Made by a program: the position numbers and the translations under genes
The notes under the pieces: model-generated
The model's input: the letters and a program-made list of their open reading frames with translations, nothing else
What the model was told of the DNA's origin: nothing
Database searches by the model: none
Source of the DNA: a virus
Length of the DNA: 64,000 nt
IMG/VR virus record: IMGVR_UViG_3300044858_003476
Span: 16,601-80,600 of that record
Direction: 5' to 3' (one strand)
In this document: piece after piece, positions 29,419-40,000 of the stretch
How positions within the stretch are numbered: the stretch's first letter is position 1
Layout of the letters: each line of letters starts with the position of its first letter

Positions 29419-30336
29419 ATGAATAAGTTTAATGAAACGACAACTTTAGCGCATTATACCAATGGTGACTATGAGTGTACTCTATATGCTGATGGTACCC
29501 TGGTTCGTACTACAAGTGTGGTTGGGGCCCGCCCCGCCTATCCCTGCTCTATAGATATTAAGATCACTGACTACTGTGATATGGGATGTAAATATTGTCA
29601 TGAGAGTTCTACTCGTAATGGTAGACACGCTGACCTAACACGGTTACTCGATGTCCTTAGTGATATACCTGCTGGGGTCGAATTAGCAAACGGAGGGGGT
29701 AACCCACTATCTCATCCTGATATAGTGGATTACCTAGTAGAACTTAAGGCCCGCGGGCTTATAGCTAACATTACTGTTAACCAAGGTCATCTACATCGCT
29801 ACGTTACTATAATAAAGGATATCATAAGCCAGGAGTTAGTGCGGGGCCTCGGTATCTCAATCACTAGTAGTAACTATAGCAGTCTGATACCAGTACTGAG
29901 TCTCTCAGATAACATCGTGTATCACATCATCGCTGGTATCCATCCCGTTAGTATAATCGATGAGTTGGTTAGTCTTAGCGCTGCAACCAGTAAGGTACTC
30001 GTACTAGGCTATAAGAACTTCGGCTTCGGTATAGATTATCATAGCCCTGAGGTAGATGCAGGCATAGCGCAGTGGCGGCGTCTCCTACCCTCTCTTATAG
30101 GCAGGTGTAATCTCTCCTTTGATAACCTGGCTATCGAACAGTTAGAGCTCAGACGTTTATTCACTGATGAGGGGTGGGCCCGCTTCTATATGGGCGATGA
30201 CTTCCAGTTCACTATGTATATTGATGCGGTTAAGCAGCAGTATGCTCCTACTAGTCGTAGTTATAACCGCACGTCATTCGACTCTACTTCACTAATCGAT
30301 TACTTCCAGGCAGGCTTCTCATGCACATCAAGCTAG
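29419..30336 (+). CDS. radical SAM enzyme
   Basis: The 305-aa protein carries CDMGCKYC (Cys53-x3-Cys57-x2-Cys60), the canonical site for the 4Fe-4S cluster that cleaves S-adenosylmethionine. ELANGGGNPLSHPDI follows, matching the GGEP SAM-binding motif with Asn for Glu. A DIKIT strand precedes the cluster, as in the TIM-barrel fold. There is no SPASM or B12 domain. The last part is not recognisable. Possible jobs are base or peptide modification. The 16-nt overlap with a 65-aa gene suggests a small partner. Confidence 0.8.
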   Translation: MNKFNETTTLAHYTNGDYECTLYADGTLVRTTSVVGARPAYPCSIDIKITDYCDMGCKYCHESSTRNGRHADLTRLLDVLSDIPAGVELANGGGNPLSHPDIVDYLVELKARGLIANITVNQGHLHRYVTIIKDIISQELVRGLGISITSSNYSSLIPVLSLSDNIVYHIIAGIHPVSIIDELVSLSAATSKVLVLGYKNFGFGIDYHSPEVDAGIAQWRRLLPSLIGRCNLSFDNLAIEQLELRRLFTDEGWARFYMGDDFQFTMYIDAVKQQYAPTSRSYNRTSFDSTSLIDYFQAGFSCTSS

Positions 30337-30518
30337 GTGATGAGATTAATAATAAAGTAGTTACTAATATAGCATATCAATCAACGTATCCTAAGTCAGC
30401 GGGTTATAGTTATAACACGAAGGGTAACCCCTACGTTAATCATAAGAACAAAGTGGTTGTCACGTTAGATGATAATACTGAACTAACTTGGAATCCCTGG
30501 TTGTTTCAATTCAATTAA
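30321..30518 (+). CDS. small protein coupled to radical SAM gene, 65 aa
   Basis: It begins MHIKLGDEINNKVVTNIAYQ and ends in a beta-like VVVTLDDNTELTWNPWLF. The start overlaps the radical SAM gene by 16 nt. It could be a substrate peptide or a partner, but neither is shown by sequence. Confidence 0.5.
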   Translation: MHIKLGDEINNKVVTNIAYQSTYPKSAGYSYNTKGNPYVNHKNKVVVTLDDNTELTWNPWLFQFN

Positions 30519-30544
30519 TTATTCTCAGTGTAGCAGGCGTTATG

Positions 30545-30553
30545 TGCTATAAT
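30545..30553 (+). promoter_or_regulatory. extended -10 promoter
   Basis: TGCTATAAT is a perfect TGN-TATAAT extended -10 element, about 14-26 nt ahead of the likely starts of the RuvC-like gene. No good -35 is visible. Confidence 0.5.
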
Positions 30554-30566
30554 GATAATATACTAG

Positions 30567-31121
30567 TTGGTGATTATCTTGATTAAATTTATATGTGGGA
30601 TAGACCCAGGTTTAGCTGGGGGGCTTTGTATACTACAAAAGGGTGATACCCATAATGTAGTTGATGTTAGAATCATGCCAATTACCAGCACCTCTGATAA
30701 GGATATAAACATGGGGGTAATTAAGAATTACCTGTCTTATCATAAACCTCATCTTACTATTATTGAACGCCAGATAGTAGTCCGGCCCAAGATGGTTGAG
30801 GGAAAGGAACAGCACCAGGGTCTGGGTTCTGCTGCTAAGACTATGCTTAACTATGGGAAACTAATTGGCCTATTGGTGGGTATAGGTCTGAGTTATGTAG
30901 TAGTAGATTCCCGTGAGTGGCAAGCGCACTATGCCGATATGGCCCCGCCTATTAAATGGACCTATAATAAACCTACTAAGACACGCAGCGTATCTATTGC
31001 TGTGGATCTCTATCCTGCTGTTAATTTATTCAGGACTCCTCTCTGCCACAAGCCCCATGATGGTATGGCTGAGGCACTATTATTAGCTCATTATGGCGCA
31101 GAGGTTATCGATGACCTCTAA
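30567..31121 (+). CDS. RuvC-like Holliday junction resolvase
   Basis: The 184-aa protein has FICGIDPGLAGG (Asp13) at the N terminus, LTIIERQIV with the second acidic residue, GKLIGLLVGIGLSYVVV with the typical third strand, and the final DGMAEALLLAHYG motif with Asp. This is the RuvC endonuclease layout. It would resolve branched phage DNA before packaging. The TTG at 30567 may be replaced by TTG 30579, which has GGTGAT 4 nt upstream. It overlaps the next nuclease gene by 29 nt. Confidence 0.8.
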   Translation: MVIILIKFICGIDPGLAGGLCILQKGDTHNVVDVRIMPITSTSDKDINMGVIKNYLSYHKPHLTIIERQIVVRPKMVEGKEQHQGLGSAAKTMLNYGKLIGLLVGIGLSYVVVDSREWQAHYADMAPPIKWTYNKPTKTRSVSIAVDLYPAVNLFRTPLCHKPHDGMAEALLLAHYGAEVIDDL

Positions 31122-32256
31122 TATTATTACTAGTCGATCTGTAGCAGAACGCCCGCCCTACTACTCTGTTAGTGCACTGCGCGTATATCGCCGCTGTGGG
31201 ATGGAGTTCTATCATAAATATGTTGATCTCAATAGGAAGAGTGGGGCTACGCGCTCTACTCTATTGGGTAACCTAGTGCATGAGGCCCTCGAGTTATACT
31301 ATGATCCTGAAGTAGAACATGACTATAATCTAGAGCAGTGTCTCGAGGAGACCTACATAAGCGCGCTTATGGCCGCTGGTGTCATTGTATCTAATACGCC
31401 TGCGTCGGACCAGACCACTATCTCCAGTTACTTAATGGGCCTAGTAGATGGTTATGCAGTGTTGCATAACAGAGCCCGCGCTGACTATAAGGGTCCCGAT
31501 GCCATACGCACCGCTGCCGGTAAGGTGAGTAGCGCCTATCAGTCTACTACTGCATGGAAGCAGGCAGAGGAGCCCCTCCTTGCTCTACGGCATGCAGCTA
31601 ATGAATATATGCTTATGCTTAATCCTGAATTGGATACTGAGCTTGATGTTATTGGCGCACTGACTGATGCGTTTAACCTATGTCGGGCCTTTATTCCTCC
31701 TAAGGAGTTTAAGCGCACTATCTATGTTGAGTTACCTATTAGTGAGTATAACGACGGCACTATAATCAATGAAGTGCCTATGCCACCTGACTGCGGCGGT
31801 GATGCCGGTATCAACCTCCTGGGCTTCATTGACTGGGTGGGAATTACCTCTCATGGCCTAACTATAGTTGATTATAAGACCAGTAAGTCTGCCTATACTA
31901 CAGATAAGCTGGCGTATAATCCTCAGCTCTGTGCCTATGCCTATGCCTATGAGAAGTTGACAGGCACTCGCGTTGATGCTATGGGTATCTATAACGTCAG
32001 GGAGGGTAATCTGGTACTAACGCCTATTGACCGCAGCATCATGGATCGTGTATTAACTTCATTCTTTGGCACGCACAAATTAATCACGGCGGGCTTCTAT
32101 CCTCACCACTACCCTGAGGATAATTATAGTCCCTGTCTCGATTCCTTTGGTAAGCCTTGTCCCTATCTCCATGATTGCTACCCTGAGCTCGCAGAGGAAC
32201 AGAGTCTACTCGATCTCTATATTAATGAATTGACATACTGTAATTCAGTACGATAA
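31093..32256 (+). CDS. PD-(D/E)XK exonuclease, Cas4/AddB-like with Fe-S cysteines
   Basis: The 387-aa protein has YYSVSALRVYRRCGMEFY near the N terminus (Cys35), LLGNLVHEALELYY with the His of RecB-type nucleases, FIDWVGI with Asp and IVDYKTSKSAY with DxK, then QLCAYAYAYEK. Three Cys at the C terminus (PCLDSF, KPCPYL, DCYPE) together with Cys35 reproduce the one-plus-three cysteine pattern of the 4Fe-4S site in Cas4 and AddB. It would act on DNA ends in recombination. The start at 31111 (seventh codon) would shorten the overlap with the resolvase gene. Confidence 0.85.
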   Translation: MAQRLSMTSNIITSRSVAERPPYYSVSALRVYRRCGMEFYHKYVDLNRKSGATRSTLLGNLVHEALELYYDPEVEHDYNLEQCLEETYISALMAAGVIVSNTPASDQTTISSYLMGLVDGYAVLHNRARADYKGPDAIRTAAGKVSSAYQSTTAWKQAEEPLLALRHAANEYMLMLNPELDTELDVIGALTDAFNLCRAFIPPKEFKRTIYVELPISEYNDGTIINEVPMPPDCGGDAGINLLGFIDWVGITSHGLTIVDYKTSKSAYTTDKLAYNPQLCAYAYAYEKLTGTRVDAMGIYNVREGNLVLTPIDRSIMDRVLTSFFGTHKLITAGFYPHHYPEDNYSPCLDSFGKPCPYLHDCYPELAEEQSLLDLYINELTYCNSVR

Positions 32257-32282
32257 GATTAATGGGTATATAGAGGATACGT

Positions 32283-32729
32283 ATGCCCAAACCTAACCCC
32301 TGGCTTGATGAAGTAAAGTATTACCTGCGTAAGAAGTTCTATCAGCAGATTGATTTCGAGTCTGCTTGCTACAATCGAACATTCTCATATGATACAGTGC
32401 GTAAGTGCATGTATTTAATTATGAGAACTAGCCCCGATATATACAGGCATGCTGCCTGGCTCTGGGCTACGCAACGCAGTCGCAATGACATCGCGGGCGG
32501 TCTTAATGTAGATAGTAGTACCATTAAGCGTAAGTTTGATGCTTTTGCTATCCAATTACTTAATTATCTGATTCATCCTGATATCATGCCTGCATTAGGC
32601 CCCATCGATATTCGTATGCAGATGGAGGAAGAGGATAAGCACATCAGAATACCTGAGATCGTCGAGGGTAATGTGTATACGGCCGCTGATTATTTGAATA
32701 GCGTGGTAGATGATGGCAGACTACACTAA
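32283..32729 (+). CDS. HTH protein, possible late transcription factor or TerS
   Basis: The 148-aa protein has a central helix-turn-helix (AAWLWATQRSRNDIAGGLN, VDSSTIKRKFDAFAIQLL) like region 4 of sigma factors. The N-terminal part is helical and basic. A phage sigma-type factor for the late minus-strand operon or a small terminase subunit are both possible. It overlaps the next gene by 20 nt. Confidence 0.55.
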   Translation: MPKPNPWLDEVKYYLRKKFYQQIDFESACYNRTFSYDTVRKCMYLIMRTSPDIYRHAAWLWATQRSRNDIAGGLNVDSSTIKRKFDAFAIQLLNYLIHPDIMPALGPIDIRMQMEEEDKHIRIPEIVEGNVYTAADYLNSVVDDGRLH

Positions 32730-33420
32730 TATACTGCAGGAACTACGAGACTGGAAGAATGACTTTGGTAGTCTACTTGATAGTAAGCAGCTTATAGGAA
32801 CTATTGATTGGCAGCCCCTCTGGGAACGGTTAGTAGCTCTAGAGAGATTATTCAATGATCCTGTAATATCTGAACCACTGGATAACTATAAGGTGGCTCT
32901 CCGCCACCCTATTGATGCCTGTGGGATGACAGAATTTGTTGTGCAGATGGTAGAGAAGGGCTCCAGTGAGAATGATATATCCCGCGCCTTATCTATGCAC
33001 GGTGTTGATCTTACAGCGCGCCAGGTAGGTGAATGGGTAACCGCCTATAGAAGCGCGCCTATAATGGAGAGAGTAGAGTATCCTTATGGCTCTGTATTTG
33101 ATACTCAGACACAGCTACAGACTATATTCAATGATCTTAAAGCAGGTATTATAGCTCTCGAGTCGGCTGATAATGAACCATTTTTTAAGGCTAGGAAAGT
33201 CAAGGAGGAAATATGGGTATCTATGTTGCAGGAGCAGCGTCAACTACTGAAGGATGCGCGCTCACTGATGGAGACTGTCAAGCAATTCGAGGCCATAGAC
33301 CGATTCAAGCAAATTGTAATAGAGGAGGTGAACAAGGAGAATCCAGCTATAGCGAGTCGTATCTACCGGCGTATACAGTCGGCCAAGACACTCCTCAATA
33401 CGTTGGAGCCCCTCGCATAG
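32710..33420 (+). CDS. HTH plus coiled-coil protein, candidate small terminase
   Basis: The 236-aa protein has an HTH-like segment (ENDISRALSMHGVDLTARQ, residues about 78-96) followed by a long helical region (about residues 130-230) with VKEEIWVSMLQEQRQLLKDA. DNA-binding plus oligomerising coil is the layout of small terminase subunits, and this is the last replication-side gene before the structural operon. The role is inferred. The stop TAG shares its G with the GTG of the next gene. Confidence 0.45.
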   Translation: MMADYTNILQELRDWKNDFGSLLDSKQLIGTIDWQPLWERLVALERLFNDPVISEPLDNYKVALRHPIDACGMTEFVVQMVEKGSSENDISRALSMHGVDLTARQVGEWVTAYRSAPIMERVEYPYGSVFDTQTQLQTIFNDLKAGIIALESADNEPFFKARKVKEEIWVSMLQEQRQLLKDARSLMETVKQFEAIDRFKQIVIEEVNKENPAIASRIYRRIQSAKTLLNTLEPLA

Positions 33421-33683
33421 TGACATCACAGTATAGCACGCATATACTAGATGAATACTTTCTTTATAATAGCCTCAATGTATTCATCGGTACATTTATA
33501 TTTAGCCTAGGTGGTAGTATTAATTATGATAGATGTGGTTATACTTTCTATCAGGACATTCGAATAGGCTTTATCTATTGTGCTATTATCTGGTCTAGTC
33601 AACGCCCATTTCATCTGAAAATTAGAGGTAGGCTCATTGAAAACAAACTATCACGGCGGGAAGTATCTCAGATGGAACAATAG
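33420..33683 (+). CDS. small protein, 87 aa
   Basis: The GTG overlaps the TAG of the preceding gene (TAGTG). The product has a mixed hydrophobic and aromatic sequence (SLNVFIGTFIFSLGGSINYD, IGFIYCAIIWSS) and a basic C terminus. It may be membrane-associated. A longer reading from upstream in the same frame is rejected because it runs through the preceding gene. Confidence 0.45.
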   Translation: MTSQYSTHILDEYFLYNSLNVFIGTFIFSLGGSINYDRCGYTFYQDIRIGFIYCAIIWSSQRPFHLKIRGRLIENKLSRREVSQMEQ

Positions 33684-34017
33684 GGCGATAGTAAAAACAG
33701 TACAAAAAGCTAGTCGAGTGTTGTCGCACTGCCCAGCTTGAATTCAGTAAACGTTCTACCTATCGCTTCCCGCCTTGATTATCTCCACCGTAGAGTTTTA
33801 CCAGTTCTGTTACGGTACGGAGAAAAACGAACTCGTAGGGCTTGATCTCGCCCAGAGCTATGCCGTAAGCAAGGGGCTAATCTCAATAATGCAAAGTTAG
33901 GAAAGAGCCAGTACCCCTGCGGATACTGGCTCTTTATTCGTCCATGTCCTCCTCATCTTAGCTTATTAGAGTAGATTGAGTCAAGCTAATAATGTTAGGG
34001 ATTCCTGACACGAGGGC
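33684..34017. other. intergenic space between convergent operons
   Basis: This 334-nt gap contains the strong hairpin at 33902-33935. CTTCCCGCC (about 33766-33774) inversely matches GGCGGGAAG at the end of the preceding gene (about 33655-33663). No gene with a start and ribosome-binding site is visible. Confidence 0.6.
33902..33935. terminator. bidirectional terminator between early and late halves
   Basis: AAAGAGCCAGTA (33902-33913) and TACTGGCTCTTT (33924-33935) form a perfect 12-bp stem with a 10-nt loop. The A/T ends give U-rich tails in both directions. It lies between two converging operons. Confidence 0.85.
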
Positions 34018-37000
34018 CTAACCCATACGTAACATTACCTCTCTATCAAGTTTACCATCTAATCTATTGACCCAGAGACTATTATCGTCACTGGGTCTTG
34101 TTGTGACTGTTACTGTATTACCATTCTGCTCGGCGCTGGTCTCCTGAGATATTAGGGCTATATGGCCCCGTCGTGTTGCCTCCTCTGCTATCTCCTTCAG
34201 CTCGGGGCTGAAGTTACCATTATTGTTTATAATGGCTCGAGATTGAGTAGCGGGTGCAGGCCCACCTACTGTCTTACTAACGGCTATGGCTAGACGGGCC
34301 ACCTCTGTATTATAAGGAGTAGCTGACTGGGCTAGCTTATTCATAGTGTCTGATACAATAGCGCGAATAGCCGCCATGTTGTTCTTATACTGGCCTAGCA
34401 TCTGCTGCCTAGCGTATACTTTTATGGAGCCCCAATCACTACTGGCCCGCGCTGACTTGATCCAGCTGGTCTGTCCGAATATCTCTACGTTGAAGAGACG
34501 GGCCCGTCGTGCTATCTCTCTCTCTGTGAATGGATCTAGTAGTTGTATGTTACTATCTCCTCCATCAGGTGTCGGTAACAGCATAGCTGCCGTCCTATTA
34601 CCGGTAGAGTCCTTGCTAGCTTCGGCCCATCTATCCGCGTTGTATTGAAAAGCGCGCCCTGGCATAGCTAGTGTCATGCCACCTGGCCCTTGTTTATAAC
34701 GCGCTAGTAGATAATCTGTTGGCGTGACGAACATATTCAACCCTGTTATCTTACCCATACCCTCTACTGCGGCGCTACTACCACGAGCCAGTGTCTCGTG
34801 TACACCTGGGACAGCAGATATGGCCGTCCCTCCTAGGAAGCCCCCCAGGCCTGATTTAGCTATTAGACCCCAGCCCGCGCCCTTGAACCAACTTGCAGCC
34901 GCCCCGACTAGTGACATTACACCTAGTGCCATACCTATACCTGATGTAATGACGCCCTTGATCTCATCATTACCCAGTGATAGGACGCTGGGTATCTTAT
35001 CTCCTATTATGTCACCTATAGCTCTATCTACGCCGGCCCAGAATCTCTCACTAGCCTCACTGAAGTCCTGCCAGGCATTGCCCTTGGTGGCTGCCTCTAG
35101 GTGTTTATAGCCCCACGCAAATAGTCCTGTTGCTATACCTACACCTATTGCTACCACCCCTATTGCTGCTACTAGAGGGGCGGCTACGACTGCCGCGCCT
35201 ATAGCTCCTATTGCTTTAGCAGCCATTAGACCTGTGACTATACCAGTTATGGAGTTACGCACTGTCATACCAGCATGCTCCTCAAGTAGCTGTCTCTCTG
35301 CCTCAGTGTATAACTCATCTCGTTGAGATCGGCCGAGTCTTATGAATGCACTACCCACATCTAGACTCTCTATGCCCCCCCAGGCTGTCATAATGCCGCC
35401 GCCTAATGCCTGAAGCGATCCCCGTGCGCTGAGCCGCGCCTTAAAGAATGGGTAGACCTTTATCTCTGAAGGGTCAGCTATGGGGGCCTTACCGCTATCC
35501 CAGTGGAATATACGCTTCCATTGAGGTGCCTTCTTCCGCTCTATATCTATAATGCCGCCCTGCTTATTGGCCCAGTCCTCTACTCTCTGATTGCGACTAC
35601 GCAATACTTCTATATCAGTAGTGGCCCCCGCCATTATCAGCGCCCTCTCCTTTATCTCCTTGAATAGGAAGCCTAGTTCATTTAGTACGCTAGCGCTTAT
35701 GATGCGTATCTGTTCGTCTGATGTCAGACCACGGAAGCGCGATGATATCATGAAGGCATCACCAGGGCGGGGGTTAAGGGATATCTTACGTATAACCTCG
35801 CGCTCTATCGTCTCCTCGATGACCTGGCGTATACGACGTCTTAGGAATGAGTCAGCATCTCCATACTGTATCTTGAATGTCTCCTCGCTTAATCCTAGTA
35901 GTGAGTAGGCCTTCTGTGAGAAGGGGGCGGGCCCGTTATTAATTGATATATCGCTATCTAGTAGGTTTAGTATCTTAGTTAGGAAGCTATCGGGCCCGTT
36001 GCTTATAGCGTCATCTAGACTATCTACTAATTTACGTATTAGATCGTCCCTATCAGTTATACTGCGTACAGTGCTCTCGTTTATAATAGGGGCATCGTAT
36101 ACGCGCGCCATTAGAGTATCCATCCCGTCATTTGCAGTCATGCTCATGGAAGTATTGAGGAAATAACCTATTCTCCTCCCTACCTCTCCGCCCATGCCAT
36201 CAGGTGGACTGGCGTGTAGCGTATAGGTGAAGCGGCCCCGCTTTACCTCATACTTCATGCGGTTCTCTCCTAGGGGGCTCTTAGCCTGAGGTGCCGTTAT
36301 AATAAAGTGTTCTGCCCCCTCACTGGCCCACAGAACACGCAGCTCAGTCATAACGTTATCTATAGCTCGTGCCTGCTTACCTCCCTCTAGTACGCCAAAT
36401 AAACTCATCATCGCGCCTATAGCGCCCGCAATCATAGTGGCTGCAACGCCCCCAGCTAGACTCGTCATAATGGGTGTGTTGATTAGTGGTATCTTACCCC
36501 AGAAATTAACTAAGAAGGACCCTATCGTCCCCAGGATATTGCTCTCCTCTGTCCTCATTGATGTAGGCGCGCCCATCTCTAGCCAGTCTCCATCTGCAGC
36601 ATATATATCTACCCGTCTACCCCCTGTACGCCGTTCCGACGAGTACTTAATGAAGTTCTCGTACTGTACGAAGTTGAGGGGGTTAGCCACTCTGGATGTT
36701 AGACCAGGGAATGCAGTTTCTGCTAATAGTCGCATGTCTCCCTTACTCAACGATGCAATTAGCGTGTCTAGATATGACTTGGGTTTCTTACTATCCCGGG
36801 GATTCATACCATCAGGATTACCTAGATTAGTCATCTCAGATACTAGTGACTCGGGCCGCTGATATGCGAAGTTGCGTATTACCTGCAGGCGACTACTCAA
36901 CGCTATATTCATCAACGGATCCGCTCTATAGAGGGCCAGGCTGGCTCTATTAAGTGGGCTAGTTACGCGCCGGCGGTTCTTATCAGTCAGTGGGTCTAAT

Positions 37001-40000
37001 CGTGCTGTTAGACTAACTACGCTGATGGCCATAAACTTGCGCTGATCCTCTGATAAGTTATTCATCGAGGCATCAGTTATATTAGCCTTACGGTAGTCGC
37101 GCGCGTATAGCTGGCCCATGGCCCCTGCCTTGACCATCTTGAACATATAGGCTGGCGCTGTAGAATATACTGCCGTACTGATGTCCTGGTTAGTAGACTG
37201 TAGCTGCATGTAGAAGGTCTGCCGCGAGCCTAGCTCTCCCTCTCGCACACTAGTACCGAATACTAGGACACTCATAAATGGGTTACTGGCATTTAATACA
37301 AAGCTGCTGCGTAGGTTATCTATTGCAATACTCATACGCCCTACGCTGCTCTCTATGGGGTTGATTAAGCGCACGCCGCGCTTACGCTTATAGGCGCCAT
37401 CTGCCATTACAATCAGAGGCTCCAGGGGATCCGGTGCCACAGCTATATCCCGTCGTGTGACTAGGCGGAATGCATTAGACACGAACTCCAGCGGCGTGCC
37501 ATCCATAGCGTTATAGAAGCCCGCTGTTGCTTCCTCCTGACTACCTGAGCCAGATAATATAGCACCTACACCTAATAGAAGAGCAGTAGCGGCTATGTTC
37601 ACGGTGCCTAGCGCCGCTGCAGAACGCAATAGTCTATTACCGCCGGGCCCCAGTATTCTGGCGTTTCTATACTTGAGGTAGTCTCGGTTATCTACTAGGG
37701 TGCGTAGGTTCTCACCGTAATCTGTTAGTCTATAGTTATTTGCCTCGTCTATAATGTCCCGTACCTGGAAGTTAGATGGCCGTCGGCCGTGTTCATTCAT
37801 AGCATTATGGTATGCTGTGCCATGAGTTGTCTTCAGGTGTTCATCTAGTAAATCAAAGCTATGATAGCCCCGTCGATTATTACGGTAGTCTGATAGGTAG
37901 GTCTCTACAGTATTAAAGTCAGATCGTATGTCCCTCTCAAGAGAGGCTAGACGTAGCTTGCGTAGCACACCTAGTGGGTTCAGTGGGTGCATCTTACCTA
38001 CCTTGGCCCTCATTCTACGATACCGCTCTATAGTAGCGCCTGGGTCTAGCCCGAGGTCTGCTAGTTCTACTACTGCCATAGCGTTCACGCCAGCATAGAG
38101 CCCTACTGTAGCTAGTCGAGTTATGACATTGTCGTCCATGCCCTCACTTATATTCCACCCAGTCTTAGTCTGGAATAGGGCCGCTGTAGTGCCAAGAAGT
38201 AGTGGCATGCGATAGGCCCGCCATCTGCGTAGACCCGTATGCATACCGCGGGCTATCTTAATATCATCCATACCTGTTATTCGCGCTACACGAGATTGTA
38301 GCGCCGCTACCTTCTTACGCCATGGATCGTGCTTCATAGCGAAGGAATATGCGAAGGCCAGAGAAGTACCTACAAGTAGAGAACTTGTTAGTGGACTCGT
38401 GCCCGTTAGTCCAAATAGTACGCCTAGCACAGGCGGTACAATAAAGTTACTCAGAGCTATGACCTTAGCTAGTCTTCTATCTAGCTTGTCGAATCCCTGT
38501 AGTGCTCCGTAACTAAACCCCGCCATTGTGTCTATTACCTTACCTGAGTAATGCCAGAAGGAGCCCGCCGCAGTTCGTGCACCTGCTATGGGTATATTCA
38601 TAGCCCGGCCGCCCCAGTCATCTACTAGTACTGCTAAGTTAGTCATCTTATTGCTGAGATCCTTCGCACCCGCACCTATCGTGGGATCGCGTAGTATCTT
38701 AGAGCGCGCATACTCTGGTAACAGAGCAGACAGACTAACTAGACCCGCCGTTAACGATACTGCTAATGATACATTACCAGCGCTCTGTATGTAATTAATA
38801 ACGTTATCCTTCTCCTGGTTATATATGAAGGCCTCAGCATAAGGCTTATTAGCGTCGAAGGCCAGGGGGGCTGACACGCTCATAGAGATACCCAGTACAG
38901 GTGCTGATTGTACCCCCATACTATAACTGTATACGCCCTTATCTATCTCAGAATCACGGCGCCGTGACTCCGCTATGAAGAACTGTATGTAGGACGTGGG
39001 GGCCTGACTCGCGTAGACCTCTATAGTTTTGGCCCGTCGACTTATAGCTGCTACTGGTGTGTGAGCGCTAATACGTCCTGCTACGAATGCAGACCATGCC
39101 TCTAGAGTCCTCTCAGTTCTATTGCCAACTAGCCCGCCTGCATCGACCCTATTGAGTACTGATTGTTTCCATGCCTGGAGACTACCTACTGTTGCGTAAT
39201 TCTCGTCTAGTACCTGTCCCTCTTGTCCTGTCATGCGGTTGAAGGTATTCATTATAAAGTTACCTACACCAGTGATGACGCGGGGGGCCCATAGTAGCGC
39301 TGCTGTAGTTAGACCCCACGTCATGAATCTATTACCCTTCTTGACTAGAGTGCCTCGCTTCAGTACCTCCTCCGCCTCTGCGGATATTAGACGACTGCCA
39401 CCACTGGCATACAACTCATCGCTGAGACTATACCGGTTAATAGCCATACTGCCGAATACCTCACTACCTACATAGCCCCCGGCTACTGCTAGCGCTGTAT
39501 AGGCGGCCCCCATGACGGGCCCCTCGAGTACTAGATTGCGGTTATTGTAGCGCACCTCCTCTACGTCGACAGCACCGAACTGTAGGTTAATAGAACGCAG
39601 GAAGCTAGGCCCACTGGCATCTAGTATATTAGCTAGGCCAGTCTGTACGTTCATAAGGGCTAATACAGAGGCACCTATAATACCCTTATTGCGGAAGAAC
39701 GATGAGGTCAGGAAGCGACTATTACGCCCTGATATTAACCTGAATAGATCCTCTTGAGCTGCCGTAGCCCCCGCTGCCCGTTGTACTGCTTGCTGATAGT
39801 GAGGACTATTCTGTATGGCCTGATTGTAGACTATCAGCTGATCTACAAACTTAGCAACTAACTGGCGCTGCTCCGGAGTTTGTGCATTACCTATCTGACG
39901 ACTACCTTGTCCGTTAATGCCTACCTCCCATGTTAGTAGGTTCTCTACTAACATCTGTCTCTCTAACTTCATGAGTTCTTTATACTCTACAGCTAGATTA

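Noticed and set aside
33213-33419. Upstream extension of the 87-aa gene at 33420
   Set aside because: The extra part lies wholly inside the HTH/coiled-coil gene in another frame; the TAGTG-coupled GTG is a better start.
33760-33880. Minus-strand open stretch reading EIKPYEFVFLRTVTELVKLY
   Set aside because: About 37 codons, protein-like, but no start codon with a ribosome-binding site and no family recognised; it may be a gene remnant.
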